The translations under genes were made by a program, and so were the position numbers. 64,000 nt of DNA from assembly GCA_040768665.1 (NCBI GenBank), contig JAXGMN010000020.1:62001-126000 (forward strand), written 5' to 3'. This DNA comes from JABWBD01 sp040768665. GTDB lineage: Bacteria > Planctomycetota > Planctomycetia > Pirellulales > Thermoguttaceae. Shown in pieces: positions 41,260 through 51,174 of the stretch (its first letter is position 1; every line of letters starts with the position of its first letter). Below the pieces are notes generated by a model. The model did no database searches, had not been told where the DNA came from, and saw only the letters and a program-made list of their open reading frames with translations.

Positions 41260-42587
41260 TCCAGCCGAATTCACGTTCTCTTCAGCCGAAGGACGTGTGC
41301 TTGCGGGGGAATGCCGGAAACATGGTTGCCGGCGATCGCGATCTCTTCCGAACTGCCAACAAGAAGCCACTCGCCACGCCTCAAGGGCAGCCGAAAGGTC
41401 CGCGACAACGCCAGCGGGGAGTCTCTCCCGGCAAAGCAGTGAAATGCCGTTCAACGACGTCCCCATCACGGAGCAACCGGCAAAGACGTTGGAGAACAGG
41501 GCGCATCTATCGGTCGTACACTTTCACGCAACTGACGGAAATCCTGCAGTCGGCACCGCCAAGTTCGTCACAGTGCAATTGAAGACGGTTGACTCCCTTC
41601 GTCAGTGCGGGCAACGGTTCGGCGAATTCCCCTTTGAGAAGGGGCTGCCCTACACAATCGCCATCACCGCGCAGCATCGACCGCAGTTCGTGCTCTCTCG
41701 AGAATCTTTTTCAGCCCGTCGACGATTAAGAGCCTATCCCAAAACCTCGCAAGGAGAAGGGGACAGGCACATTTTGCTCCGAAGACTCCGCAAAATGAGC
41801 CAGTCCCCGACGGTTTTGGGATAGGCTCTAAGCTGGATTCAGTTGGGTGATGGATGTTGGTCTCGCAAACGAAGGAATCGCACGTACGGCTTCGGCGGCT
41901 TCAGGTTCGAACCGATGCCCTTCGCCGACGATGATGTGGTTGATCCGTTCAATCGTTTCCGGACGCAGCCGACACAGGTTGTCACGGATTCTCTGCCAGT
42001 TGAAGAATTCTCACCTTCGGTTGTGAGTGTAAATGTTGCGGGGCTCGCAGGACCGGAACGATGCGATGTCGGCAGTTGGTGTTCAGTTCAATCCGGCTGA
42101 TCGGCGGGCAGTCCAACTGGAGTTGTGTTCTTTGGGGAATTCGCATCGTCGGCGGGCGTCCTTGCGGCGAAGATTGGGGCGATGAAAGCCGTGCGGCTTG
42201 ACATTCCCCGCGTTTTCGCAGAAACGCTCCAAATCTTCAACCGGCGCGGCGTGAAAACCCGCCGCTTTTTTCCGGCTCAAGCCGTTTTCCCGACAGACAC
42301 GAGCTCTTGTTGTTGATCCAAGTGCTCGCTAACGCTTCGCCCTTACGATAGGGGCGGGCATGATTCAGCCCAGGCGGTTTCCACGACTCCTCAGGCAGTC
42401 CTGCTTTGAGTCCGCTTGCTCGTCGAAGTGCAGGGCGCAATCAATCCTCCTCCACCAGCAGTCTGAACCCCATGGCGAAGATTTCTTTGTCGGGAACTCC
42501 CACAGACACAAGTCTGGGAGGAGGCAGATCCAGACCGTAAACGGACCGTGGTGGTCGTGAAACGGACCGTGGTGGTCGTGCCCGCGC
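41260..42587. other. Long spacer with REP-like element and a hairpin
   Basis: 1.3 kb without a convincing gene. It contains the palindromic element at 41729-41829 and a smaller hairpin near 42498-42521 (CTCCCA.CAGAC-ACAA-GTCTG.GGAG), preceded by GTCGGGAA, reminiscent of the right ends of IS200/IS605-type elements. No transposase remnant is recognised. Confidence 0.5.
41729..41829. repeat. REP-like palindromic element E5
   Basis: 101 bp bounded by a perfect 18-bp inverted repeat, AGAGCCTATCCCAAAACC and its complement, with inner arms GGGGACAGGCACATTTTGC and GCAAAATGAGCCAGTCCCC around a GAAGACTCC centre. Inverted near-copy of the element at 14813-14912. Confidence 0.8.
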
Positions 42588-44522
42588 TCAATCGAAGGCC
42601 GCCGGGTTATTCTCCACCGGCGCGGCGACCGTCAGCGGGCGGTGCAAACGATAGTCCAAGCAAGGCCGAACTTCCAGGGCTTCGCGCTGGGCGGCATCAT
42701 GGTAAGCCAACCGCGGCCAGCCACCTTCGGCAAGGTAGATATGGTAGTGGTCCAGCAGTGTCCCTTTCTCGAAGTGGACATTCTTAACGGCGATCGCCTG
42801 CTCCACCCGCGCGCGGTGGTGGCGGCTATCGGCGTCGGCCATGCGGCGCTGGGCATCAAGAACCTGGTCCAGGGGCGCTTTGTCGGCGTCGTATGCGGCC
42901 TGGACCGCGGCGAGTTGCTGCGCCGCGGCAACGCGGCGGTTGAACGACGTGCGCGTCACCTCCTCCGCCCTTTGCATCTCGGCCACACCATTGCTCAGGT
43001 CGTGGAGCACTTGCCGCTGCTGCTCCCTCAGAATCGCTTGCTCGCGGGCAAGGTTCAACCCGGCATGGCGCATGGCAACGTGGGCGCGGCGTTCCCCGAT
43101 GGGAACGGTCATCTCCACGCCAAGCTGCCATTCCTGGAAGTCGCCGCTCATCAGGGTCTGGTAGGCGTTGTCGAATCGCGGCAATCCCTCCGAGTCGGGA
43201 TTGATCAAATCGTCGCCGAATCCTCTCCAGCGGTATCGGCCTACGACGTCCAACTGGGGCAGGAGAAAATTGCGGCTGGCGGTCCATTCCAGTTGCCGCA
43301 GCTTGATCCGCCATTTCTGCTGGCGGACTTCCGGCCGCCGAGAGAGCGCCTCGGAAACGACCTGATACCAGTCGAACCGCACGGGGGCCACCGGCGGTTC
43401 GTCGATCGGGCGGATCAATCGGCCGTCGTTGATCGCCACTCCCATCAGCAGACGCAAACGCCGCTCCGACACATGCACGCCGCCGCTGCCGCGGAACGTG
43501 CCCGGTGGGCTGCCGTTGTAGGTGTGCGTGCCTTCCACCAGACGACCCGTGAGCGCGTCCTGCACTTCCTCCTGAAAACGGAAGTACTGTTCGCGGGCTT
43601 GAGCCTCCTTCTCGGCTTCGCCGCCGACGCGTTCCGCCTCGTACAACGCCCGAATCCGCCGCCACGTTTCCAGCGCAGCGTCGCGAGCGATAATCTTGCT
43701 GTCCAGATCGCGATAGGCAAAGTAGAGATCCCAGTAGGCGTTTTCCACGTTGCTGGAATAATCGCAAACGGACTTCTCGAAATCCGCCAGGGAGATGTCG
43801 GTATTGACCCGGGCGATCAGCACGCCGTTGTACAATCCGGGCGTCTGGCTGGGGCCGGCAATCCGGTTAAACTCGGCCCCCGCACCTTGCAGCAGCGGTA
43901 CGCGAACTTCGAGTTCGGGATTGGCGTTCCAGACGCTCGGGTAGGCGTTGCCCGGCGCGTTGTTGGAGTCGTAGTCGATGTATTTTCTCAGCGCAATCTC
44001 CGCGCCGGTGGCCGTCCGCTTGCTCAACTGGGCCTGGAAAACGGCGGCGTCCTGGACGAGTAACCGCGTCCCGCCGCCGGTGTACTCGTTGTTGAGCGCC
44101 CGGTCGTTGCCCTCGAAGAAAGCACTCGCCGAGAACTCCGCGTCGAATGCGCTCAGCGCCGCCTCGACACCGTAGCGCGGATCGGTCTCCTGAAGCGCCG
44201 GCCCATAGACCGTGCCCGCGGAATCCGGCGCACGCAACAACACACCGCCGATATCCGCCAGCACCTTGCTGTTGGTTAAAGCGATCCGCAACGCCTCATC
44301 CAATTCCAGATCCCAGTATTCCCTCGGCCCGTCCGCGGTAATATCGAGCGGCGGCGCTTCCGCCGGCGGTGGAATGTCGAGGCAGGCGTCGAGATCCGGA
44401 TGCTCGATCGCCAGGCTTGCGGCGCTGTAATCGGCCGCGGGGGAAAAGCGGACCTTGTGTTGCTCAGTCCGGCAACCGCAAACGGCCAGCAGCGCCGCCG
44501 AGACGAGCAAGGCAGAGGCCAC
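42588..44522 (-). CDS. TolC-family outer-membrane efflux lipoprotein
   Basis: 644 residues from the GTG at 44522, chosen because it starts a clean lipoprotein signal (ASALLVSAALLAVCGC); the open frame continues to 44687 but those residues look non-coding. The body has the duplicated long-helix pattern of TolC proteins: LDEALRIALTNSKVLADIGG, AQLSKRTATGAEIALRKY, DFEKSVCDYSSNVENAYWDL, ARDAALETWRRIRALYEAER, and the second repeat with SRRPEVRQQKWRIKLRQLEW through LDQVLDAQRRMADADSRHHR. It should be the outer-membrane channel for the three-gene exporter that starts 460 bp away in the opposite direction. Confidence 0.88.
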   Translation of the reverse strand: MASALLVSAALLAVCGCRTEQHKVRFSPAADYSAASLAIEHPDLDACLDIPPPAEAPPLDITADGPREYWDLELDEALRIALTNSKVLADIGGVLLRAPDSAGTVYGPALQETDPRYGVEAALSAFDAEFSASAFFEGNDRALNNEYTGGGTRLLVQDAAVFQAQLSKRTATGAEIALRKYIDYDSNNAPGNAYPSVWNANPELEVRVPLLQGAGAEFNRIAGPSQTPGLYNGVLIARVNTDISLADFEKSVCDYSSNVENAYWDLYFAYRDLDSKIIARDAALETWRRIRALYEAERVGGEAEKEAQAREQYFRFQEEVQDALTGRLVEGTHTYNGSPPGTFRGSGGVHVSERRLRLLMGVAINDGRLIRPIDEPPVAPVRFDWYQVVSEALSRRPEVRQQKWRIKLRQLEWTASRNFLLPQLDVVGRYRWRGFGDDLINPDSEGLPRFDNAYQTLMSGDFQEWQLGVEMTVPIGERRAHVAMRHAGLNLAREQAILREQQRQVLHDLSNGVAEMQRAEEVTRTSFNRRVAAAQQLAAVQAAYDADKAPLDQVLDAQRRMADADSRHHRARVEQAIAVKNVHFEKGTLLDHYHIYLAEGGWPRLAYHDAAQREALEVRPCLDYRLHRPLTVAAPVENNPAAFD

Positions 44523-44985
44523 GCGCGTTGAATGGCAGCCGCGAGGTTCCTTTACACGGTATTCACATCCGTAGCGAGATATCTTCGTTGTAAATCGGTT
44601 TGCGTTTTCCACCGCACTCGGCAAACGATCTCGACCACTGCTTCCAATCGACGTCGACGATTCCCGTCGATTCCGCAGTCGGTACATCCGGCGTTTCCCG
44701 CAAAGTCGGTGACAGGTTTTGCAGCCAGTCTGATCGCCTTAAACTTCTTCCGCAAACAGGATTGCGGTTCCGCCGGCGCTGTTGCCCCGATTTGGGGCCG
44801 GCTGGCGGAGTCGAAGATTCTCTGGCACAATCTCCTCAAAGCTCATCCCCCATCGCCGATGAGGGGACCTTTCTTCATCATCGTCATAGAGAGTTCTGTT
44901 TAGTCAAATTTTCTCAATCATCTTGACGGCTCCCAATAGTTGTTTTCTGTTGATTGTGCCAGCGTTCCGTCACCAATCCAATCTT

Positions 44986-47022
44986 ATGCCCGACGATTCG
45001 TCCACACGATCCGACCGGCTCCCCTCCCCATCGCCTATCGAAATCGATGCGAGAATCGATCGACTGTCTCGGCGGGCGGAGGAAGATCTGCCCGAAACGG
45101 TTTTCTACCAGGAACTTCTAGCCGAGTTGGTCGAGGCCACGGCAGCCGTGGGCGCGGCGATCTGGCGCGAGGAAGACCAGGCGTTCCGGCTTGCCGCACA
45201 GATCCATCTGTCGCAGTTGGCAGCAGAATCCGACGGTCAAGAACCCCGCCGCCACGCCGCCATGCGCGATGTTCTCAGCAGCGGGCAGCCGCGGCACCTG
45301 CAGGTGGGGTGGCCGTCCTCTGGGTCGCATTCGGAGGACGCCGCCCTATTTCTAGTTCCCTGGCGGGCCAGCCCCTATTTGGCTGGAGTGCTGGAAATAC
45401 AGCTTCGTGAGGGGTTGTCGGAGCGAGCGTTGGCTGGTCAGGCAAGGTTTGTCCGTGTGACCGCCGACCTGCTGGCAATCTACCATCGCCACCGCCAATT
45501 CTCCCTGCTGCAGAGGTGCGATCGTTTGTGGCAGTCAATCGACCACTTCGCTCGGGCAATTCATCGCTCACCGCAACTGGTGCCGACGGCGTATGAGATT
45601 GCGAACGAAGGGCGGCGATTGATCCAGTGCGACCGAGTGACGCTGCTGGTCCGTCGCCGGCGCCATTGGCAGGTGGTGGCCGTGAGTGGCGCCGACACGG
45701 CCAACCGACGTTCGGCAACACTGAGTCGATTGGAGCTTCTTGCGGCCGCAGTGGCGTCGCTCCCCGAGCCCCTGTGGTACGCCGAGCATGCCCAGGAGGC
45801 CAAGAATTCCCCGCCCGAAATCGAAGAGCCCTTGCACGACTACCTCGATCTGGCCTCCGTAAGGCTCGCGGGGTTCTACCCGTTGATCTCGGACGCAACC
45901 AGCGCCGACCGCGAGCGTTCCGCAGCGGAGGACGCGTCGGACAAATCGCCTTTCGGGATGCTCGTTATCGAGCATTTCGACCGCCGGGATCCCGAGGAAT
46001 TCCGGGAGCGTGCCGCGGCCGTCTGCCGCCACGCCGCCCCCGCAGTTCGCCATGCGCTCGACCTGGAAAGCCTGCCGCTCTATCGTCTCAGCCGCTTCTT
46101 GAATGAGACGCGTTGGCTCCGCCGTTGGGCACGACAGCCGCGGACGCTGCTGATTGCCGGGGCCATCGCTGTTCTGCTGGCGATCCTCGCCGTAACTCCC
46201 GCGACCTTGTGGGTCGAAGCCGGCGGAGCACTCCAGCCGGAAACACGGCGAAACGTTTTCGCGCCAGCCGACGGCATCGTCGAACGCATATTCATGCACC
46301 AGGCCGGAAAAAAAGTTGCCAAGGGGGAACCATTGCTGGGACTTCGCAACCTTCAGTTGGAATATGAGACCCAACGCCTGCTCGGCGAACTGGAGACCTC
46401 GCAGAAACAGCTTTCGTCCATCGAGGCCGAACGCCTTAGCACGGGTCGCACCAACCGCGAGGATCTCCGGGAATCCACCCGTCGCGCGGCCGAGGAGGAA
46501 ACGCTGAAGAAGAAGATTGAAGGCTTGTTGCGAGAGCAGGCACTGCTGGTGAAGCTCCAAGACCAGTTACGGATTGCCAGCCCGATCGACGGGGAAGTCC
46601 TTACCTGGGACGTGGAAAACTTGCTCGAATCCCGGCCGGTCGTTCGCGGACAGATGCTGATGACCATCGCCGACTTGAAGGGGGCATGGGTCGTGGAACT
46701 GAGAATTCCCGACGACCGGATCGCCCACGTCGCGGCTGCTCTGCGATCGAGCCAGCAACCGCTTGGTGCCCGGTTCATTCTCGCCACGTCGCCGGAGCGC
46801 CGCTACCTGGGGCGACTCGAGCGGGTTTCGCCGGCCACTGATGTGCTCGGCAGCGATGCCCCCACGGTCTCCGCCATCATCCGCCCTGAGGATCAGGCGG
46901 CCATGAAATCGCTGCGTCCCGGCGCCACGGTGGTCGCAAAGATCGATTGCGGTCGACGCTCGGTGCTTTACGTTGGGTTCCACGGCCTTGTCCATGTGAT
47001 CCGCTCGCGCCTGCTTTTCTGA
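44986..47022 (+). CDS. GAF-domain membrane-fusion (HlyD-like) protein
   Basis: 678 residues from ATG at 44986 (a TTG start at 44923 is possible). Residues 1-370 are soluble with two GAF-like regions (VFYQELLAELVEATAAVGAA; SPQLVPTAYEIANEGRRLIQ). One TM (about 386-409, LLIAGAIAVLLAILAVTPAT) follows. The remainder has the split biotinyl-lipoyl/HlyD layout: RRNVFAPADGIVERIFMHQA, a coiled coil (about 465-535), LRIASPIDGEVLTWDVENLL, then a beta-barrel. The soluble sensor is cytoplasmic if the adaptor is periplasmic. It begins an operon of three adaptor-type proteins, with 19 bp to the next gene. Confidence 0.85.
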   Translation: MPDDSSTRSDRLPSPSPIEIDARIDRLSRRAEEDLPETVFYQELLAELVEATAAVGAAIWREEDQAFRLAAQIHLSQLAAESDGQEPRRHAAMRDVLSSGQPRHLQVGWPSSGSHSEDAALFLVPWRASPYLAGVLEIQLREGLSERALAGQARFVRVTADLLAIYHRHRQFSLLQRCDRLWQSIDHFARAIHRSPQLVPTAYEIANEGRRLIQCDRVTLLVRRRRHWQVVAVSGADTANRRSATLSRLELLAAAVASLPEPLWYAEHAQEAKNSPPEIEEPLHDYLDLASVRLAGFYPLISDATSADRERSAAEDASDKSPFGMLVIEHFDRRDPEEFRERAAAVCRHAAPAVRHALDLESLPLYRLSRFLNETRWLRRWARQPRTLLIAGAIAVLLAILAVTPATLWVEAGGALQPETRRNVFAPADGIVERIFMHQAGKKVAKGEPLLGLRNLQLEYETQRLLGELETSQKQLSSIEAERLSTGRTNREDLRESTRRAAEEETLKKKIEGLLREQALLVKLQDQLRIASPIDGEVLTWDVENLLESRPVVRGQMLMTIADLKGAWVVELRIPDDRIAHVAAALRSSQQPLGARFILATSPERRYLGRLERVSPATDVLGSDAPTVSAIIRPEDQAAMKSLRPGATVVAKIDCGRRSVLYVGFHGLVHVIRSRLLF

Positions 47023-47041
47023 ACCGGCATAAGGAAACGCC

Positions 47042-47947
47042 ATGAACTTGATCCATCCCGCCCTCTGCCGCCTGCTGGTCGCACTTACAGTCTTTAGTGC
47101 TGCGAGACCTGCCGCCGCGGCCGGGCCGATCCGCATCGACTCGGTCTTGCTGCAACTGATCGAACAGGTCGATGTACCCGCCCAAGATCAGGGCGTGATC
47201 CGGAAACTCGCGGTTGACGAAGGCGTTCTGGTCTCCGCCGGCGACCCGTTGGTCCAACTCGAAGACGCCGAAGCCCGTCAGGAAGTGGAGCGGACGCAGA
47301 TCGAGTCGGAAATCGCCGAGGAGGAGGCGAAGAACGACGTCGACGTCCGTTTTGCGAAGAAATCCCTCGAAGTGGCCGAGGCGGAACTCCGCCGCGCCCA
47401 GGAATCGGTAACCAACTACCCCAAGAGCATCTCGCAGACGGAATTGGATCACCTGCGGCTGACGGTCGAGCGATCGCGGCTCTCGATCGAGCAGGCCCAG
47501 CACCAACTCCAACTTGCGGACTTGACCGCCAAATTGAAACGCAATGCCTTGCAGACTGGACAGCAGCGTCTGTCGCGGCTGACAATCCGGGCGCCGATCA
47601 ACGGGCTCGTTGCGCAGGTGTATCGCCGATGCGGCGAATGGGTCGAGTCGGGACAGCCAGTCATCCGCATCCTGAGGATCGATCGGCTCCGCGCCGAAGG
47701 GTTCCTCTCCGCCTCTCAACTCGGCGAGATGTCCCAAGGCGCCAAGGTGGAATTGATCGTCGATCTGGGAACGCGCCAGGCGAAAAGTTTTCCCGGCACA
47801 CTTGTTTTCATCAGTCCCGAAATCGATCCGATCAACGGCCAGGTCCGCATCTGGGGCGAGGCCCAGAACCCCGACATGCAACTCAAACCGGGCCAGCGGG
47901 CGGCGATGGTCATCTCCCCTTCGAGTCCGGATTCCACCGGCCCTTGA
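47042..47947 (+). CDS. Periplasmic adaptor (HlyD/RND-MFP) protein
   Basis: 301 residues with a signal peptide (LVALTVFSAARPAAAA). The half-lipoyl motif VDVPAQDQGVIRKLAVDEGV is followed by LVQLED, a coiled coil (about 75-180, rich in EVERTQIESEIAEEEAKN), and the second half RLTIRAPINGLVAQVYRRCG, then a barrel domain (GTLVFISPEIDPINGQVRIW). This is a classic membrane-fusion protein of moderate length. It lies between the GAF-HlyD and M50-HlyD genes, so three adaptor-type subunits may form one periplasmic assembly with the TolC-like protein. Confidence 0.9.
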   Translation: MNLIHPALCRLLVALTVFSAARPAAAAGPIRIDSVLLQLIEQVDVPAQDQGVIRKLAVDEGVLVSAGDPLVQLEDAEARQEVERTQIESEIAEEEAKNDVDVRFAKKSLEVAEAELRRAQESVTNYPKSISQTELDHLRLTVERSRLSIEQAQHQLQLADLTAKLKRNALQTGQQRLSRLTIRAPINGLVAQVYRRCGEWVESGQPVIRILRIDRLRAEGFLSASQLGEMSQGAKVELIVDLGTRQAKSFPGTLVFISPEIDPINGQVRIWGEAQNPDMQLKPGQRAAMVISPSSPDSTGP

Positions 47948-47996
47948 TCGCCGCAGCGCCGGCGATCACGACGACTGGCCCAAGGAAAGAAAGCCG

Positions 47997-50213
47997 ATGC
48001 CGTCACCCCCGCAAAACATCGAAGCTGCAACGGGCCAGCCGCTGCGACTCCGGGCGCGGCGGGATCTCGTCTTCTTCCCTCAGCAAAGCGGCGCCGGCGA
48101 GCATTGGGTCGTCAAGGATCCCGTTGCCCTGCGATATTTCCAGCTCCGCGATGAGGAGTACACCGTGCTTCGCCTGCTCGACGGCCGCCTGAGCCTCCGC
48201 GAAGTGGTCGATCGCTTTCAGAAGAAGTTTGCTCCGGCGCGGCTCGACGAGAGTCGTCTGCACCGGTTCGTCGGCAGCCTCCACTCGCTGGGGCTGGTCG
48301 TCTCCGACCATTCCGGACAGGCGGAGCCCCTTTTGGAGCGCCGCCGTGAAAACCGCCGTCGCGCCTGGGCGGCATCGGTGGGCAATATTCTGGCAATTCG
48401 TCTTCCGGGGATCAACCCGGAAGGGTTGCTGCGCCGCGTCTATCCTCTCATCCGCTGGCTGCTTGATCCAAGGTGGATTGCCTTTTCCATTCTTCTGATC
48501 ACCGCAGCGACCTTTTTTGCGCTGCTTCATGCCGGCAGCCTTGTTGAACGCCTGCCGGATGCAGGGCATTTCTTCGGCCCCTCCAATCTGCCCTGGCTGG
48601 CAATCTCGCTGGCAATGGTCAAGATCCTGCACGAGTTGGGCCACGCGATTGCCTGCCGGCATTTCGGCTGCCAGTGCCATGAGATCGGGCTGATGTTGCT
48701 TGTCTTTACGCCCTGCCTCTACACCGACGTCACCGATTCCTGGACTCTTTCCGACAAGTGGCGGCGAATCGCGGTCTCGGCGGCCGGAATCCATGTGGAG
48801 TTGGTCCTGGCGTCGCTGGCGGTGATCGTATGGTGGTCAACGCCGGAAGGTCTGCTCAACGCCTTTTGCCTCGACATAATCTTCGTCTGTTCCGTGGGCA
48901 CGGTGCTGTTGAACGGCAATCCGCTGCTCCGCTACGACGGCTATTACATACTTTCCGACTGGCTCGAGATTCCCAACCTGTGGCAGAGAAGCCGCGCCGT
49001 TGTTTCCGGGATTTGCTCGTCGGTGTTGCTCGGCGAGCCTCCGCGTGAGCCGGGCTGGCCGGAACAACACCGTTTTCTTCTGGCGGTATATGGATTGTTG
49101 TCGATCGCCTATCGCTGGTTCGTGGTGGTCGTGATTCTCTCGTTTCTTTACCGGGTGCTGCGCCCCCAACGATTGGAGGTGCTGGCCCACGCGATCCTTG
49201 CAGCGACGATTTTGGCCATGGTGGGCATTCCGGCCGCCCGGGTCGTGCGGAACCGCCTGTTGCGCGGCGCTTCGCGGGACCGGCGCAGCCGTGCGCCGAA
49301 GGCCGCTCTCTTCGCACTGGCGCTGGGGGTTCTTGCGTGCATCGTACCACTGCCCTATCGCGTCAAGGCGCCGGCCCTTCTCGAAGAGGCGGACGCCGAC
49401 CGCGTGTACGTCACGGTGCCGGGGCGGCTCGTCAAAGCGAGTATCGTAGGATCACTGGTCGGCGAGGGCGACTTGCTGGCGGAGTTTGACAACGCCGACT
49501 TGAGCCGCGAGATCGTGCAGCTCGAAACGGAATACAACGTGCAGAACGCTCGTCTGGCTGGTCTTCAGTCGCGTCGTTCCCACGATTCCCGGGCGGCTGC
49601 GGAATTGCCGACTGCCCGGGAGGCTCTCGCCGACATCGGCGCGCGTTTGGCTGCCCGGCGGCTCGAAGCGGAACGACTTCGATTGACGGCGCCCCGATCC
49701 GGCACGGTCCTGCCGGCGCCTGCGCGGCCAAGCAACTCTCTTGATGAAGCAATGTTGCCTTTTTGGCAAGGGCTTCCCACCGATGCGGAAAGCATCGGTG
49801 GCTATCTCGAAACGGGCACGCTCGTTTGCCTGGTGGGCGACCCTCGACGATTGCGGGCGGTTCTCTATGTTGAAGAGAGATTCATTCAATGCGTCCAGCC
49901 GGGCCAGCGAGTCCGGATTCTGCTGGAACAATCGCGGTATACCGTACTGGAAGGGACGGTTGAAAAGATTGGCGACTCCAGGGTGGAAGTGGTCCCGCGG
50001 CGGTTGGCTGCCGCGAGAGCGATTCCCTTCGTCGGCCAGGATGGAAACGCCAAACCGTTGACGGCGACCTATCGCGTCGAGGTTGCGCTAGAGCCGGCCG
50101 ATGCTCCGCCTACGATCGGAGTGCGCGGCCGGGCAAAGATTGAGGTCGCGGCCCAATCCCTCGCTCAGCGCGCAGTCCGCTTCTTCAGCCACGCGTTGCG
50201 ACGGGTCCGATAG
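47997..50213 (+). CDS. M50 site-2-protease-like membrane protein with HlyD domain
   Basis: 738 residues from ATG at 47997 (AAGGAAAG upstream). Residues 1-120 form a soluble PqqD-like start (LRDEEYTVLRLLDGRLSLRE). A polytopic region (about 160-450) contains the zinc motif HELGH (His212, Glu213, His216) and NGNPLLRYDGYYILSDWLEI, whose Asp is a likely third ligand, as in M50/site-2 proteases. Residues 455-730 form a HlyD-type adaptor (RVYVTVPGRLVKASIVGSLV, coiled coil, RLTAPRSGTVLPAP, barrel). The intact HExxH suggests active proteolysis, perhaps cutting cargo leader peptides during export, as in peptide-zinc-metalloprotease exporters. No ABC ATPase lies in the cluster. Confidence 0.88.
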   Translation: MPSPPQNIEAATGQPLRLRARRDLVFFPQQSGAGEHWVVKDPVALRYFQLRDEEYTVLRLLDGRLSLREVVDRFQKKFAPARLDESRLHRFVGSLHSLGLVVSDHSGQAEPLLERRRENRRRAWAASVGNILAIRLPGINPEGLLRRVYPLIRWLLDPRWIAFSILLITAATFFALLHAGSLVERLPDAGHFFGPSNLPWLAISLAMVKILHELGHAIACRHFGCQCHEIGLMLLVFTPCLYTDVTDSWTLSDKWRRIAVSAAGIHVELVLASLAVIVWWSTPEGLLNAFCLDIIFVCSVGTVLLNGNPLLRYDGYYILSDWLEIPNLWQRSRAVVSGICSSVLLGEPPREPGWPEQHRFLLAVYGLLSIAYRWFVVVVILSFLYRVLRPQRLEVLAHAILAATILAMVGIPAARVVRNRLLRGASRDRRSRAPKAALFALALGVLACIVPLPYRVKAPALLEEADADRVYVTVPGRLVKASIVGSLVGEGDLLAEFDNADLSREIVQLETEYNVQNARLAGLQSRRSHDSRAAAELPTAREALADIGARLAARRLEAERLRLTAPRSGTVLPAPARPSNSLDEAMLPFWQGLPTDAESIGGYLETGTLVCLVGDPRRLRAVLYVEERFIQCVQPGQRVRILLEQSRYTVLEGTVEKIGDSRVEVVPRRLAAARAIPFVGQDGNAKPLTATYRVEVALEPADAPPTIGVRGRAKIEVAAQSLAQRAVRFFSHALRRVR

Positions 50214-50322
50214 GGCCGCGTCTTACGGAGCATGGCTTCGACGTAAGTGGCGTGCGCGCGGCGATCTCGGGCGGTGGACGTTCGTGTGATGCGCCTTTGA
50301 GATGCGGCCAACCAACGGCGTG

Positions 50323-50868
50323 CTACGGCAGCAGGAAGATCAAGCCAGTTACGACGCCGGCTTCAGCCAGCCCGCCGCTAACTCGCAAGGGCGGTCGGTA
50401 ACAGTGCATCGGAGTCGGAGTGCCCGGCCGCTCGTGCCCCAGGGTATAAATGCACTCGCAGGGAGGTTCTGCCGCCAAACGATAGGGTAGAATGGCCGCA
50501 TTTCCAACGAAATGGGCAGTCGAGACCAATGGTTGCAGTAGTCCGTCGCAATACCCGTGCCGTTCGAGGGCCGGATCTTCGAAATACAGGGGCTGGTAAC
50601 AGATTCCCGGCGCGGTCCAGCAGATGCCGGTCCATGGGCGATCGGCAAGGCCGGCTGTGGAAGACTCCGTCGCCTGGGAATCGACTTGCCCCGAATAGTC
50701 CGTCGGTAGTCTACCCGCTTGTGGTTGGATGCTCGTCGACATGCTTGTGATCGGCTTGAGCGGATCCCGGACACGAAGCATCGGCTCGTTGCCCCCGTCC
50801 CGTGCGAGAGCGCCGACCGGGCAAAGCCCCAAGAGGGCAATCGAAAAACACCGTGCGACGAGTCTCAT
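50323..50868 (-). CDS. Small exported Cys-rich protein, unknown function
   Basis: 181 residues with a signal peptide (CFSIALLGLCPVGALA). The mature part has a conserved-looking core: WTGICWTAPGICYQPLYFED, LERHGYCDG, PLVSTAHFVGNAAILPYRLA and PPCECIYTLGHERPGTPTP. Similar small secreted proteins with a tryptophan/cysteine motif and a CxYTLGxxRPG segment are familiar in planctomycetes but have no known role. It is convergent with the M50-HlyD gene and divergent from the PKD surface protein, within the export locus. Confidence 0.7.
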   Translation of the reverse strand: MRLVARCFSIALLGLCPVGALARDGGNEPMLRVRDPLKPITSMSTSIQPQAGRLPTDYSGQVDSQATESSTAGLADRPWTGICWTAPGICYQPLYFEDPALERHGYCDGLLQPLVSTAHFVGNAAILPYRLAAEPPCECIYTLGHERPGTPTPMHCYRPPLRVSGGLAEAGVVTGLIFLLP

Positions 50869-51174
50869 GGCTGGAATTCCTTGGCAGTCAGACGGTCACA
50901 ATTCCCTTGCGAGCAGACGCCCGAGAATAGCGTCATTCCTATTACTTGTTTCGGCGTTCGCCGCACAGCCCTTGGGGCTTTTCGCCGTGACGGCCTGCCT
51001 GGCTACCTTCGAGGTGGGGGTATGACCACACCAGGTTAAATGCTCGCGGGGTGACCAAATCATTGAAAAATGTGTCGTTTCTAACTATTGTAAGGATCGG
51101 AGACCGTTTCTTCGGCGGGAACACAAAACCCTCAGCGGATCATCTAATCTTTTGGCTGCCAATGGTTTATCGCC
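50869..51174. promoter_or_regulatory. Divergent intergenic region
   Basis: 306 bp between the small exported protein and the PKD-repeat gene, AT-richer than its surroundings around 51045-51100. Both genes need promoters here; no specific site is claimed. Confidence 0.35.

Noticed and set aside
42498..42521. Right end of an IS200/IS605-type element
   Set aside because: Only one short hairpin with a suggestive flank; no transposase, TnpB piece or left end was found, so it is mentioned only in the spacer entry.
42642..44063. 473-residue plus-strand open reading frame
   Set aside because: Antisense to the TolC-like gene, which has the expected repeats and lipobox.
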